Shown here piece after piece: positions 1-8,797 of a stretch of 44,946 nucleotides of DNA. Under the pieces are notes generated by a model. That model ran no database searches. It saw nothing but the letters and a program-made list of their open reading frames with translations, and was not told the origin of the DNA. Source of the DNA: Streptosporangiaceae bacterium (lineage in GTDB: Bacteria > Actinomycetota > Actinomycetes > Streptosporangiales > Streptosporangiaceae). The stretch is from the NCBI GenBank assembly GCA_019245115.1, contig JAFARZ010000411.1:1-44946 (forward strand), read 5' to 3'. The position numbers and the translations under genes were made by a program. Each line of letters opens with the position of its first letter. Position 1 is the first letter of the stretch.

Positions 1-2
1 AG

Positions 3-1622
3 CTTGTTATTTAACCTCTGCTGTCCGGCTTACCTTGTTCTGCCGCTGTTGTCCGGCGTGTCGCTGTGATATCAGGCGGCCACCGCGTCATCATCTTCGG
101 GTTCTTCCCAGGGAACTTGAAGACAGAAGGCGGTGGCCGTGGCTTTCAGTATGGCCTGGGCTGAGGTCCGGGCGGGCGCTGGGGATGAGAGGGATCAGGC
201 GCTGGCCCGGCTGGCGGGGTTCCGCCGGCAGCTGTACCGGTGCCTGGGTAAGCGTGCGGATGCGCTGCTTGAGCTGGCTGATGCGGTGCTGTGCAAGCAG
301 GGCCGGGTGCAGATGCTGGCCGAGTTGTCGCTGGAGCCGGTGCACCAGCGCGGCCACGGGGCGTTGTATGACGCGCTGAACTGCGGGAGTATCCAGATCG
401 CGCGGCTGCGCTGGGCGCTGGCCGCAGTGCCGCTGCCGGGCTGGGATGATGGCCGTATCCGGCTGGCGGTGGATGTGAGTAACTGGCTGCGGCCGGACGC
501 GGTCACCAGCCCGGGGCGGTCATTCTGCCATTGTTACGGGCGGGGGAAGAACAGCGCGCAGATGATCCCGGGCTGGCCGTACTCGTTCATCGGCGCGCTG
601 GAGCCGGGCCGTACCTCGTGGGTGCGGCTGCTGGACGCGGTCCGGCTCACCCCCGACGATGACCTGGCTGCGGTGACCGCCGCCCAGGTCCGTGAGGTCA
701 TCGGCCGGATCATCGCCGCGGGGCACTGGCACGACGGCGATCCGGACATCCTGGTGATCTTCGACGCGGGGTATGAGCCGGCCCGGCTGGCCTGGCTGCT
801 GGCCGATCTGCCGGTCCAGGTTCTGGGCAGGCTGGGCACCAACCGGGTGCTGCGGCAGGCGCCGCCGCCGCGCCGGCCCGGGCAGATGGGCGCGCCGGTC
901 CGGCACGGCCGCGAGCTCAAGCTCTCCGATGACACGATCTGCCCCGGACCGGACGTGCACACCACGACGCAGACCTCCCGGTACGGGCCAGCAGATGCCC
1001 GTGCCTGGCACCGCATGCACCCCAAGCTGAAAGCCCGCGGCGCCTGGGAAGGCCATCAGGGGAAACTGCCGGTCATCGAGGGCACCCTCATCAAGCTGAC
1101 CGTCGATCACCTGCCCCACGACCGCGATCCCAAGCCGGTCTGGCTGTGGACCTCCCGCCCGGACGCGGACCCTGGTGAGGTTGACCGCTGCTGGCAGGCG
1201 TTCCTGCGCCGGTTTGATATAGAACACACGTTCCGTTTCCTGAAGCAGGCGCTCGGCTGGACCAGGCCCAAACTCCGCGACCCGGCCGCCGCCGACCGGT
1301 GGACCTGGCTCATCCTCGCCTGCCACGCCCAGCTCTGGCTCGCCCGCCCCCTAGCCGCCGATCTGCGCCTGCCCTGGCAGCAGCCCGCCCCCCGCGGCCG
1401 CCTCACCCCGGCCCGGGTCCGCCGCGGATTCCGGGCCATCCACCACACACTGCCCGTTCTCACAGCCGCACCGAAACCCGGCAAACCCGGCCCCGGCCGC
1501 CCGCCAGGATCAACCAACCGCCGCCCGGCCACCCGCCACGACGTCGGCAAGACCACGACCAATAAAAAGAACACCAGCAAGACAAAGAAGACCGCGCCCA
1601 GCCCGACAGGTTAAACGGCAAG
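3..1622 (+). mobile_element. Complete insertion sequence with imperfect terminal inverted repeats
   Basis: The element is bounded by imperfect inverted repeats. The left end at 3-21 reads CTTGTTATTTAACCTCTGC, and the complement of the right end at 1604-1622 reads CTTGCCGTTTAACCTGTCG. They share CTTG at the tip and the inner block TTTAACCT. One transposase fills the interior. The right tip lies one base from the stop codon of the convergent surface-protein gene, so insertion happened just 3' of that gene. A target duplication cannot be checked because only two bases of left flank are in the window. The IS701-like assignment rests on the transposase and is tentative. Confidence 0.8.
133..1614 (+). 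CDS. DDE transposase, IS701-like
   Basis: This 493-residue protein catalyses cut-and-paste movement of the surrounding element. Candidate acidic catalytic residues sit in the strings AVDVSNW (first Asp), VIFDAGYEP (second Asp) and RRFDIEHTFRFLKQ (Glu), the usual IS4/IS701-type DDE layout with a YREK-like final block. The C-terminal 50 residues are rich in Pro, Lys and Thr and end at the right inverted repeat. The reading frame has no visible break and begins with a GTG codon at 133 inside the element, so the copy may be active. Large opposite-strand reading frames here are a by-product of high GC content. Confidence 0.85.
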   Translation: MAVAFSMAWAEVRAGAGDERDQALARLAGFRRQLYRCLGKRADALLELADAVLCKQGRVQMLAELSLEPVHQRGHGALYDALNCGSIQIARLRWALAAVPLPGWDDGRIRLAVDVSNWLRPDAVTSPGRSFCHCYGRGKNSAQMIPGWPYSFIGALEPGRTSWVRLLDAVRLTPDDDLAAVTAAQVREVIGRIIAAGHWHDGDPDILVIFDAGYEPARLAWLLADLPVQVLGRLGTNRVLRQAPPPRRPGQMGAPVRHGRELKLSDDTICPGPDVHTTTQTSRYGPADARAWHRMHPKLKARGAWEGHQGKLPVIEGTLIKLTVDHLPHDRDPKPVWLWTSRPDADPGEVDRCWQAFLRRFDIEHTFRFLKQALGWTRPKLRDPAAADRWTWLILACHAQLWLARPLAADLRLPWQQPAPRGRLTPARVRRGFRAIHHTLPVLTAAPKPGKPGPGRPPGSTNRRPATRHDVGKTTTNKKNTSKTKKTAPSPTG

Positions 1623-1623
1623 T

Positions 1624-3108
1624 TTAGGGGCGCTTCGGGGTGCTGGTCTTATCCGGGCCAGTCGCGCTGTTGCCGGGGCCGGCGCCATTTGCGCCGGCGG
1701 GGCGCCGCCGCAGCGATATCCGGGTCATGGCCAGCATGAGAGCCACCGCGAGCGCGATGAGACCCACCACCTGTGCGGTCACTACCGGCATGCCGAGCGG
1801 GAGCAGGGAGACGCTCGGATCAGCCTTCGCATTGCCGGCGCGGCTGCCCGCTCCAGGTGCGGGGCTGGGGGAGTCAGACGGGCTGATCTGCGGGAACAAG
1901 CCAGATGCGTTGCCCGGCGCCCCGATGAGCGAGCTGGCCTCATTGTTCAGGGCAGGAAGCGGACCGACCGGGATACTTGACCCGTTACCGAGTCCGTTGC
2001 CCCCGCCGAGGCCGTTGCCGTTGCCGACCGTCGATGTGTGGCTGCTCTTGCTCGACGATGAAGATGAAGATGACGAGGACGCGCCGGGTCCGGTCACCTG
2101 AGCCGTCTCGGCCACCGTCGGCAGCTGTTGCAGCGAGGGCCCGGAGGCGACTGCCTTCAGCGTGACCGAGCTGACCGAAGTCGCGTTCGATCCGACCGAC
2201 ACCTGCGCCTGGAGGGCGGTGGGAGTGCTGCCGGGGGCCGCGATCGTGCACGAGGCTGTCTTGGTACCGGAGGGGCAGCTGGTGAACGCGGCCACCGGTC
2301 CGGCAGGCTGGGCGGAGAGCGCGATCGTGATCTTCCCGGTCGGGCTCGCCCAGTTCTGGGTCCAGACCTGGAGCCCGAAGGTGCCCGAATGGCCGCGCTG
2401 AATGCTCGCCGCTGGCCGGGTAATGCTTATGCACAGTTGTTCGGAGGGCGGAGCGCTGGAGCCAGCGGCCTGGCCCGCGTCAGTCTTGACGACCGCGTCG
2501 AGGGTGGCGACAGTTGTGGCTGAAGCGGCGCTAGATGTCGTGCTTGAAGTTGAGTTTGAGTTTGAGTTTGACTTTGAGTTCGACTGCGTCGGCGAGGCGG
2601 TTCCTGTGCCTGTTGCTGGTCCTGTGCCTGTTGCTGGTCCTGTGCCTGTTCCGGACGGCGTGCTCGAGGTCGTGGTTGAGGGGGAGCCCGAAGGCGTGCT
2701 TGACGTGGTGCTCGAGGGGGAGCCCGACGTTGAGCCTGAAGGGCTGCCTGACGTGGTGCCCGAGGGCGAGCCGGTGCCTGACGGAGTCGAGCTGGCCGTG
2801 GACGGGGGAGGCGTTCCCGGAGAACCCGTTCCGGTGCCGTTCGTGCTCGTCGAAGAGGACGGAGAACTGGACGTAGGCGGCGGCGACGAAGAGCTGGGCG
2901 GAGGCGAGGAGCTGCTCGGCGGCGGGGACGTAGAAGCTTGATTGAGTGGCTGACACTGCGAGCTGGTGGCGGGACTAGCCGCTGCTCGCGCTCCTCGCGT
3001 CAGAGAATCAAGCACGGCAGCGTGCGCGGTGCCCTGCACACCAACGGACAGCAATACGCCGCCGCTCACCAGGCCGGCTGCCACCGTTCGTACGTGCACG
3101 AAACACAT
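1624..3108 (-). CDS. Secreted Ser/Thr/Pro-rich surface protein with C-terminal membrane anchor
   Basis: The 494-residue product starts with a signal peptide (a hydrophobic stretch after MCFVHVRTVAAGL, ending near AHA at about residue 30). A long low-complexity region, roughly residues 60-210, follows with tandem PPPSSSS, GSPSGTTS, GTGPAT and SNSNSNS repeats, suited to O-glycosylation or a cell-wall-spanning stalk. Residues about 225-330 look like one immunoglobulin-like beta domain. After a Gly/Ser/Asn linker comes a transmembrane helix (near residues 440-462) and a basic RRRP stop-transfer tail. There is no LPXTG motif, so membrane anchoring is more likely than sortase attachment. AGGA lies about 8 bases before the ATG at 3108. 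Function is unknown; a structural or adhesion role is a guess. Confidence 0.7.
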   Translation of the reverse strand: MCFVHVRTVAAGLVSGGVLLSVGVQGTAHAAVLDSLTRGARAAASPATSSQCQPLNQASTSPPPSSSSPPPSSSSPPPTSSSPSSSTSTNGTGTGSPGTPPPSTASSTPSGTGSPSGTTSGSPSGSTSGSPSSTTSSTPSGSPSTTTSSTPSGTGTGPATGTGPATGTGTASPTQSNSKSNSNSNSTSSTTSSAASATTVATLDAVVKTDAGQAAGSSAPPSEQLCISITRPAASIQRGHSGTFGLQVWTQNWASPTGKITIALSAQPAGPVAAFTSCPSGTKTASCTIAAPGSTPTALQAQVSVGSNATSVSSVTLKAVASGPSLQQLPTVAETAQVTGPGASSSSSSSSSSKSSHTSTVGNGNGLGGGNGLGNGSSIPVGPLPALNNEASSLIGAPGNASGLFPQISPSDSPSPAPGAGSRAGNAKADPSVSLLPLGMPVVTAQVVGLIALAVALMLAMTRISLRRRPAGANGAGPGNSATGPDKTSTPKRP

Positions 3109-3164
3109 GAAGATCGTCCTGTTCTGCGTCTTCGTCTTCGTCTTCGTCAGAGTTGTCTCGGTTT

Positions 3165-3275
3165 GGGGACGACCAGGAGTCGTTCCGATGCGAGTCGTTC
3201 CGAGACGAGTCGTTCCGGGACGACCAGGAATCGTTCCGAGACGAGTCGTTCCGGGACGACCAGGAGTCGCTGGTT
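3165..3275. repeat. Tandem repeat, about 36-bp unit built from a 15-bp core
   Basis: The core GAGTCGTTCCGAGAC recurs with small changes and alternates with GGGACGACCAG, giving a composite period near 36 bp repeated about two and a half times. A short run of TTCGTC repeats (3129-3148) precedes it. The array ends about 57 bp upstream of the start codon of the surface-protein gene, inside its probable promoter or 5' leader. Read on the plus strand the repeat would encode a DDQESFR-DESFR pattern. Nothing else supports a plus-strand gene there. Confidence 0.7.
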
Positions 3276-3959
3276 TCGGTACGACCTAACTCATATCCCT
3301 TCCAACGCCAGTTATGCCTACCACCTGCCCCTTCGGATCGCGCCGTAAGCAGATGGTTCGTCTTCGGGCGCGGGCGCCGACCGGCCGGTTCTGCGCTCGA
3401 CCTCCGCTCGATTTCCGTTCGTTCTCGGCTCGGTTTCCGTTCGTTCTCGGCTCGTTCTCCGCGAGTTCGCCGGGGGGCTAGGGGGATCGGCGGCTTCCTC
3501 GGTACGTGTTTGTGAGACGTTCGGACGTCCTCAACGGCAACAGATCGGCGTGTCGATGTGACCCAACTCACGTCCGAATCGAATATGGGGGAGTATATCA
3601 GGCGGTCACTTTGGGTGGTTTGAGGGGTTTGGGTGAGGCGGTGCATGCGGTGCGGGCGGTCTGGGTCGGGCCGGCGGCCCGGGCCGGGCGGGTCCGGGCC
3701 GGGCGGGCGGCCGGGGCCGGGCGGCGGGGCGGTCTGTCGCTGGATTGCGGGCTGGTGCTTTGTGGGTGGCATGCGGGCTGCCTTGACGGAAGGCTCTTGC
3801 GGGCCGGGGCCGCGGTTGGCGGCGCCCGTGGCGCCAGCACTGCCGAAGTACGCTAAGCTCTCCAATGCTGACGCAGGTTCCGGCTCTGATTGGACGCTGT
3901 ACGGGGGCATGAGGTTCCTGCAGAGGCAAGCGTTGCGCAGCTCAGACAACTTAAGACAG
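3276..3959. other. Gene-free GC-rich stretch before the tRNA
   Basis: I see no supportable gene. Positions 3415-3465 contain a short direct repeat of TTCGTTCTCGGCTCG. Positions 3655-3735 form a dense tract of GGG runs (GGGCC and GGCGGG units) that could fold into G-quadruplexes or simply reflect biased composition. Confidence 0.5.
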
Positions 3960-4032
3960 GCCCCGTTAGCTCAGTCGGCAGAGCGTCTCCATGGTAAGGA
4001 GAAGGTCTACGGTTCGATTCCGTAACGGGGCT
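3960..4032 (+). tRNA. tRNA-Thr (GGT anticodon)
   Basis: A full cloverleaf can be drawn. The acceptor stem is GCCCCGT (3960-3966) paired with ACGGGGC (4025-4031). The D-loop contains AGCTCAGTCGGCAGAGC. The anticodon stem TCTCC/GGAGA encloses the loop ATGGTAA, whose positions 34-36 read GGT, decoding ACC (and ACU) threonine. The T-arm is TACGG-TTCGATT-CCGTA, with discriminator T at 4032. CCA is not encoded. tRNA 3' ends are common integration sites, but I found no second copy of this 3' end in the window. Confidence 0.95.
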
Positions 4033-5037
4033 CCCAGTTGATAAGCAATTTTCGAAAGTTAGCCCTAGATTGTGCTGCCCGGATCTGCCCCCCATTTGCC
4101 CCCCGGCTGCGGGACTGGAGCGGCGATCACGGCGCTGCCTGGGAACCTGCTCGTGTCGGCAAGGCCAGAGATTGCTTCCGGTTCAGGGAATGCGTCCCGT
4201 GGCAGCTATCAAGCTTTCCATGGCGGCTCCAGCGATCTGAGTTGTCCAGGTGTCACTGGGACAGCGCAGACCAGGTGGCATGGATGGATTACCTTCGCCG
4301 GGGTACCTGGCTGCGTAGACGGGCAGCCTGCCTGTTGTTGCGGATCAGCCGTCTTGATGAACCTCCGCATGCGAGGCCCGGTCTGCGGCTGTTCCGGGAG
4401 GACGCTGGCCAGGATCAACTGCAGGAGCGGGGCCGCGATCGCGCCGAGCAGCGGGTCGGCGCTGTTGCTGATCAGGTTATCCACGTTCAGCGGCGCGACA
4501 TCGAGCGTGCGGGCTTGCGCCGCGGGGACTCAGCTTCAAGTTAGGCCCGCCGCTGACCCTTAGAGGCACAGCCTTGGCGCTGTCGGCGCTGTTGAGCGTG
4601 TTCGTGCTGGTGACCTGCGACGATCACAGCCGTGGTCAGGTCAGCAGCGATGGCCATCCCTCCTGAGCCCGGAGCACCACGAACGCTGTCTTGGGATTGG
4701 TGTCAGGACCAAGTTCTCCGCATTTCCAAGAGCCTGGGGCGGCTGCGATGCGGTCGGCGATCAGGACACATCCCAGGCACAGGCGATCCAGAGCCCACCG
4801 ATTCGGCAATACTCGTCTTCCGGAGTGGCCGTCGCGCTGCGTGACCTTCGCTGGCCGTAGTCAGGGTGCGAGGTTCGCCTTATACGTGAGCGACCGTTCG
4901 CCATCGTCTGTGGTTCGGAAAGACGCCTGGAGTGCATGTTATGCGCTGAAGCATCTGCTTATTTCCGTAGGTGTCGCGGAGGATTTCCGGGCTCGCTTGA
5001 CTGCGGAGTTCCTGTTAGGTCACGGGTGCTGAGCAGG
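4033..5037. other. Gene-poor segment with possible coding relics
   Basis: No intact gene is supportable. On the minus strand around 4209-4545 a protein-like string occurs (VDNLISNSADPLLGAIAAP then LLQLILASVLPEQ), hydrophobic and without usable start signals. It may be the remnant of a secreted or membrane protein. The rest has short frames on all strands and no matching ribosome-binding sites. The segment separates the tRNA from the degraded toxin-antitoxin and primase genes and looks like eroded island DNA. Confidence 0.4.
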
Positions 5038-5391
5038 TCAGGCTGCTTCGGTGCCGGGTTCGGTGAAGGCGAGCCGTTGGTCGCCGAAGTCGGCGATGAT
5101 CTCCAGGCGGCCGCCGAGGGCTTCGACGTAGGCGGCCAGGGTGCGCAGTTCGGTGGTGCCTGGCTTGGCGTGCTCAATGGCGGACACGCGGCCTTGGGTG
5201 ATGCCCATCCGGGCAGCAACCTGGGCCTGGGTAATGCCGAGGCGGCGGCGCATCTCAGCGAGCCGGAAGGCACGCTGCTCGGCACGCAGCTGCTCCATCC
5301 CGGCGGCGATAGCGGCCTTGTCGGCAGGATCGGGATAGAACTCGGCCAGGAACTCACCCCTGGTGTAACGGTGGAATTCGCTGCTGCTCAT
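5038..5391 (-). CDS. HigA-like XRE antitoxin
   Basis: This 117-residue protein carries a helix-turn-helix at about residues 45-90 (RRRLGITQAQVAARMGITQG then RVSAIEH), followed by a short region ending in LEIIADFGDQRLAFTEPG, typical of HigA-type antitoxins. Such proteins bind the partner toxin and the operon operator. I chose the ATG at 5391 because GAGGA lies a few bases upstream, and because this ATG overlaps the ancestral stop codon of the toxin in an ATGA junction, as expected for a coupled toxin-first operon. A longer frame reaching 5469 only runs through old toxin sequence. The antitoxin appears intact although its toxin is broken. Confidence 0.85.
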   Translation of the reverse strand: MSSSEFHRYTRGEFLAEFYPDPADKAAIAAGMEQLRAEQRAFRLAEMRRRLGITQAQVAARMGITQGRVSAIEHAKPGTTELRTLAAYVEALGGRLEIIADFGDQRLAFTEPGTEAA

Positions 5392-5844
5392 CGGATTTCC
5401 TCTTGTTTCAGGTAGTCCTCGTAACGCTGCTCGGCCAACGGGATCGCCTGGCGGTACCAGGTCTCCCATTTACCAGCCTTACTAAGGAGAACGTAAGTTC
5501 CTGGACAATCGCGATGCCCTGGCCTGCGCGAACAGTGGGTTCGTGGTCCAGAAACTCCATTTCTTACTAGTATCTCCGGCTACCAGCAGGACTGCGTTCC
5601 GCCGGGGATCGAAGATGTACAGGATGCGGATCTCGCTGCGCCCGGCGGAGCCTGGCCGCAGTTCCTTCAGGTTGCTCAGCCGGGAGTGGTGGACGCGGTC
5701 GGCGAGCGGGCGGCCGAGCTCCGGCCCGGCTTCGAGTAGCATGCCGATGGCTTGGCCGACCTGGATCGCGCTGGCCCGGTCACGCTTGCGCAAGTCGTGC
5801 AGCCATGTTCGGACCTCCGGCGTCATGACCAGGAGATAGGCCAT
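5388..5844 (-). pseudogene. HigB/RelE-like toxin disrupted by a 91-bp insertion
   Basis: Residues 1-90 (MAYLLVMTPEVRTW onward, through RSEIRILYIFDPRRNAVLL) match the HigB/Gp49-like mRNA-interferase fold. The frame then enters foreign DNA after VAGD and stops at 5482. Removing 91 bp (5480-5572, leaving one TA) restores VAGDKAGKWETWYRQAIPL and then AEQRYEDYLKQEEIR. The stop TGA then overlaps the antitoxin ATG. The restored frame is 366 bp, 121 residues, exactly divisible by three and of normal family length. The present frame encodes 120 residues, with the last ~29 replaced, so a residual protein may still be made, probably inactive. Confidence 0.85.
5480..5572. mobile_element. Miniature inverted-repeat element (MITE-like), TA target
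   Basis: The inserted DNA is about 89 bp flanked by TA on both sides (5480-5481 and 5571-5572). Its ends form an imperfect inverted repeat of about 27 bp: the left end begins TACTAAGGAGAACG and ends TTCCTGGAC, and the complement of the right end begins TACTAGTAAGAAATGG and ends TTTCTGGAC, with 19 of 27 positions matching. TA duplication with no coding capacity fits a non-autonomous relative of IS630/mariner-type elements. The net 91-bp insertion breaks the toxin frame and supplies its new stop codon. No second copy was seen in the window. Confidence 0.75.
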
Positions 5845-5868
5845 GTCAGATGCCTCCCCACAGCGCAG

Positions 5869-5902
5869 TATTACACAGACATGATATCATGTCTGTGTAA
5901 TA
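5869..5902. promoter_or_regulatory. 34-bp perfect palindrome upstream of the toxin-antitoxin pair
   Basis: A perfect palindrome centres on 5885/5886, with core ATGATATCAT and arms extending through GTCTGTGTAATA. It lies 25-58 bp upstream of the toxin start (5844), where the antitoxin-toxin complex would be expected to bind for autorepression. TAATAC-like sequence on the minus strand at its downstream edge could be a -10 element. The same DNA overlaps the degenerate 3' end of the primase-helicase pseudogene. Confidence 0.7.
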
Positions 5903-7509
5903 TTAGGTAGCACGCGGAGCGACCAACTGCCCATGCTGGCGCTTGGCGTGGGTGCGAGTCGGCGCGGGTCTGAGAAGCCTAGGCCGGTGTAGCCCGGCGC
6001 GTGTTTAGCGAGCATGGCTGCGAGGACGCCGGTTCGTTCGTCGTGGTAATCGTGGACTTCGGCGGTGGTCTTGCCGTCGTGGACGCGCAGGATGCGGTCG
6101 ACGTACTGGGTCAGGCTGCCCTTTCTGGACGATTGGCGCGGCGGGGAACAGCATGTCCAGGGCCGGGCAGTCGAAGCCTTCGCCCGCGTACGGCCCGGTG
6201 GCGATGACCAGCAGCGGCGACCAGCCCGAAGATCTGGACGGCTGCCTGCTGTGACCCGGTCAGCACGGCCGAGCAGGTGAATGCCTGCGTGGTGCCGCCC
6301 GCGCGCTCATCGGTCAGGTCCAGCTTGCTGCCCGCCTGCACCGCGAGATCTGTCACGGTGGTGAGCATGCTGCGCGGCACGATCAGCCCGCCGTCGAGGG
6401 TCTCGTCGAAGAACTGCAGGAACCGGGGTATGTCCCAGGTAGAGGCACGCATCCGCTGCTTCTCGTAGAACAGCGGGTTATGCATCGAGGCGGCGTGCCG
6501 CAGCGACGCGGCCAGCGCGGGCGTCAGGTCGGCCAAATCGACCCGGATGCCCGCGCCGAGCCGGGCTCGGACCGCAGTTGCCGCTTCCGGGCGGATCTTC
6601 GTGGACACCGGCGCGGCAAGCCTGGTGACCTGGCTGCCTGCCGGGACCCGCCCTGTCTTGTCCGCGGCCCGGGTCACCTCCTTGGGCGTCATGCGTCCCA
6701 GCGTCGACAGGTACGCCCACTGGTCCTGGTGTGGTTCGAGACTCTCCAGGTCCAGGAAGACTGTCGCGTTGCGGTCCCGGGCCGGCCGGAACAGCGGCAG
6801 CGCGATCAGGTTCCCGACACCGCCGGCCGGGACTAGGTCCTGAGACGGGAACAGCCGGTCATAACTGGCTAGGTTCACCTTCCCGCGCACCGTCATCGCC
6901 TCACGCAGCAGGCCGGTGCCCAGCCGCCGCGCGGTTTGCGCCGGCACTGGCGCGGTGAAGAAATCCCACGCGTGCATACCCACCCCGGAACGCGAGACCT
7001 CCAGCGCCGCCGGCACCCCGAACGCCCGCGCCGCCTTGACGTACATCAGCGCCTCGGTCAGCGCGTCCTGCCCGTCGAAGTCAGCGGCCAGCCACCAGCA
7101 CCGGTCCCCGTCCAGCAGCGGGTACACACCGACGTGCGCATCGCCTTTCAGATGCGCAGCCAGCACATCGGTGGTCAGCCACAGGTAGTCCCGCTTCTCG
7201 TGCGGGACCCCGCGCTGCCACCCGGCGCGCACCGCCGGGAGCCAGCCCTTCCAGCCGCTACGGGAGTTCTCGATCCGTGTGGCATAGATATCAGTGCGCG
7301 CCGCGAACAGCGCCCGGAACAACGCCACCTTCGCATCATTCGGCGAATCCTTATGGACCGGTCCTGGCGGCGCCTCGAAGAAGTCGGCCTGCGCCGGACC
7401 GGGCGGCGCGGCCTGCCCGCGGGCTCAGCTCCAGCATCTTCATCAGCCGCGCGTTCTCCGCCCGCAGCCGCGCCAGCTCCTCAGCTAGAGCCGCAGGGAT
7501 CTCAGTCAC
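5887..7509 (-). pseudogene. TOTE-type archaeo-eukaryotic primase/helicase, frameshifted and internally deleted
   Basis: The N-terminal part (GTG at 7509, EIPAALAEELARLRAENARL) is a short coiled coil. A one-base insertion near 7424 separates it from QAAPPGPAQADFFEAP and the primase domain. That domain keeps AEP motifs: ADFDG (DxD), SRSGVGMHAWDFF (SxH-like) and ATVFLDLE. After LTGSQQAAVQIF the frame is lost. A fragment of the helicase C-terminal half follows in another frame (IATGPYAGEGFDCPALDM, then SLTQYVDRILRVHDGKTT and EVHDYHDERTGVLAAM). The helicase ATPase core is missing. TOTE-type proteins of this kind are predicted conflict-system components; here the gene is dead. Confidence 0.8.
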
Positions 7510-8080
7510 GCCCACACCATATGTAATCAGCAGTCCAAAGTGGCTCATGCCGGAGTTCAAGCGGCAGCCGGGCCCGCACGGAGGTCATTCCGACTGCCGT
7601 CCGCTCGCGGCTGCCTGACCCCGGCTCTCGGTGTGGTAGGTGAAATGACCACCTCGCCAGCCAACACAAGGCGCCGAACTAAGAGGCTTGCGCGATTAGC
7701 CTAACTGGCTCAGGGAACATGCGGGCGTTCGGGAGTCCGGGCTGTTCAGGTCCTAACTTGGGGAAGCGCAACCTGGTCTTCGGTCGTATCCGGGCGAGCA
7801 AGCGAGAAACATCGATGCATCCGTCGTTCACTACACAAAGTTGGGTGTCTGGCTGGCTTAAATTGCCGTAGAGTGGAAGAAAGTTCTCATCTATCTGCCC
7901 GGAAATGGGCGCTTGATGCATGTAGCTGTGAGTTATGTTTGAGCTGGGAGGGTTGTAATGCTGGTTGTATCGCAAGATTGGTTCAGAGAAGGCCCCAAGT
8001 TCGCCCCCCGGGTTCCGCGCGACCTATCTGCGGCGACAGCGAAACACAGTAGCCATCGCCGGCGCTCCGGGAGTCGCTGA
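7510..8080. other. Intergenic region, no supportable gene
   Basis: A 98-codon minus-strand frame (7679-7975) exists but has no recognisable domain, no clear ribosome-binding site and unusual codon composition, so I do not call it a gene. The segment is noticeably less GC-rich than its surroundings between about 7840 and 7970 and probably contains the promoter of the gene starting at 8081. Confidence 0.4.
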
Positions 8081-8797
8081 ATGTCTGGCTGGAGACGCAG
8101 AATCTTTAGCTCCCCGGGCTTGACTCAGTCCCCTCCTGGCCCGTACCTCGCGAAGCTGGCACGGCGCTGGGACCGCAAGATCTACGTGACTTCCCGAGGG
8201 TGGGACAACATCGGCGAGGTCCTGAGCTCGATGGGCGTAATGTTCGAGCCATTCCGGGGCGACTACGACTGTGATCTTCTGTTCGCCAACTGCGGGACGA
8301 GCGATCTACTGGACCCAGCAAGCTTGCGGCGCTTCGTCCACGCGGGTGGGTGTCTGTACGCCTCAGACATGACCAGCAGCTTGATCGACGATGCCTTCCC
8401 GGGAAGGTTTCGGTTTGGCGGTTCCGGTGATGTCGGTATGGTTGCCGCGAACGTCGTTGATGATGAGTTGCGCCAGGTCGTTGGCGACTCGACCACTATC
8501 CACTTCGACATGCCCAGCTGGTCTGTTCTCGAAGGATGTCAAGGCGAGACTTTGGTCGAGGCGACTCAGGGCACCGCATACGCAGGACGACCTCTGATGG
8601 TTGAGATTGAGTTTGGGGATGGAGCTGTCTTCTACACATGTTTTCATAATCGGGCTCAGGTCTCTGAACAGGAGAGGGTCCTCCTGAAGTTGCTTGTACT
8701 AAAGCAAATCAGCACCTCATCAAACACGACCATCGCTCAGACAAGCCAGTCTTTGGGAATAAGCTTGACCGAGCTGAAGCGGCGCACCGACAGCTGA
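8081..8797 (+). CDS. GATase-like/ThuA-like fold protein of the chaperone-GTPase locus
   Basis: The 238-residue protein has a flavodoxin/GATase-like core: beta-strand KIYVTSRG, then FEPFRGDYDCDLLFANCGT, then LRRFVHAGGCLYASD, and later a strand-rich segment ending GAVFYTCFHN. This resembles ThuA/class-I GATase-like domains, here with no obvious catalytic triad. Its first 23 residues match those of the vWA protein encoded convergently at 8938-9567 at 15 ungapped positions (W4, R6, R7, F9, PGLTQ 12-16, PPGP 18-21, L23). That ties it to the same system, perhaps as a protein docking to a common partner. CGGGAG lies about 8 bases before the ATG. It ends 140 bp from the convergent vWA gene. Confidence 0.7.
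   Translation: MSGWRRRIFSSPGLTQSPPGPYLAKLARRWDRKIYVTSRGWDNIGEVLSSMGVMFEPFRGDYDCDLLFANCGTSDLLDPASLRRFVHAGGCLYASDMTSSLIDDAFPGRFRFGGSGDVGMVAANVVDDELRQVVGDSTTIHFDMPSWSVLEGCQGETLVEATQGTAYAGRPLMVEIEFGDGAVFYTCFHNRAQVSEQERVLLKLLVLKQISTSSNTTIAQTSQSLGISLTELKRRTDS

Noticed and set aside
3165..3275. Possible CRISPR array
   Set aside because: The repeats are directly adjacent, have no unique spacers, and no cas genes are present.
3008..3949. 313-codon minus-strand frame over the repeats and the GC-rich tract
   Set aside because: Composed of repeat-derived Ser/Asp/Arg and Pro-rich text, without start signals, and overlapping the start of the surface protein in another frame.
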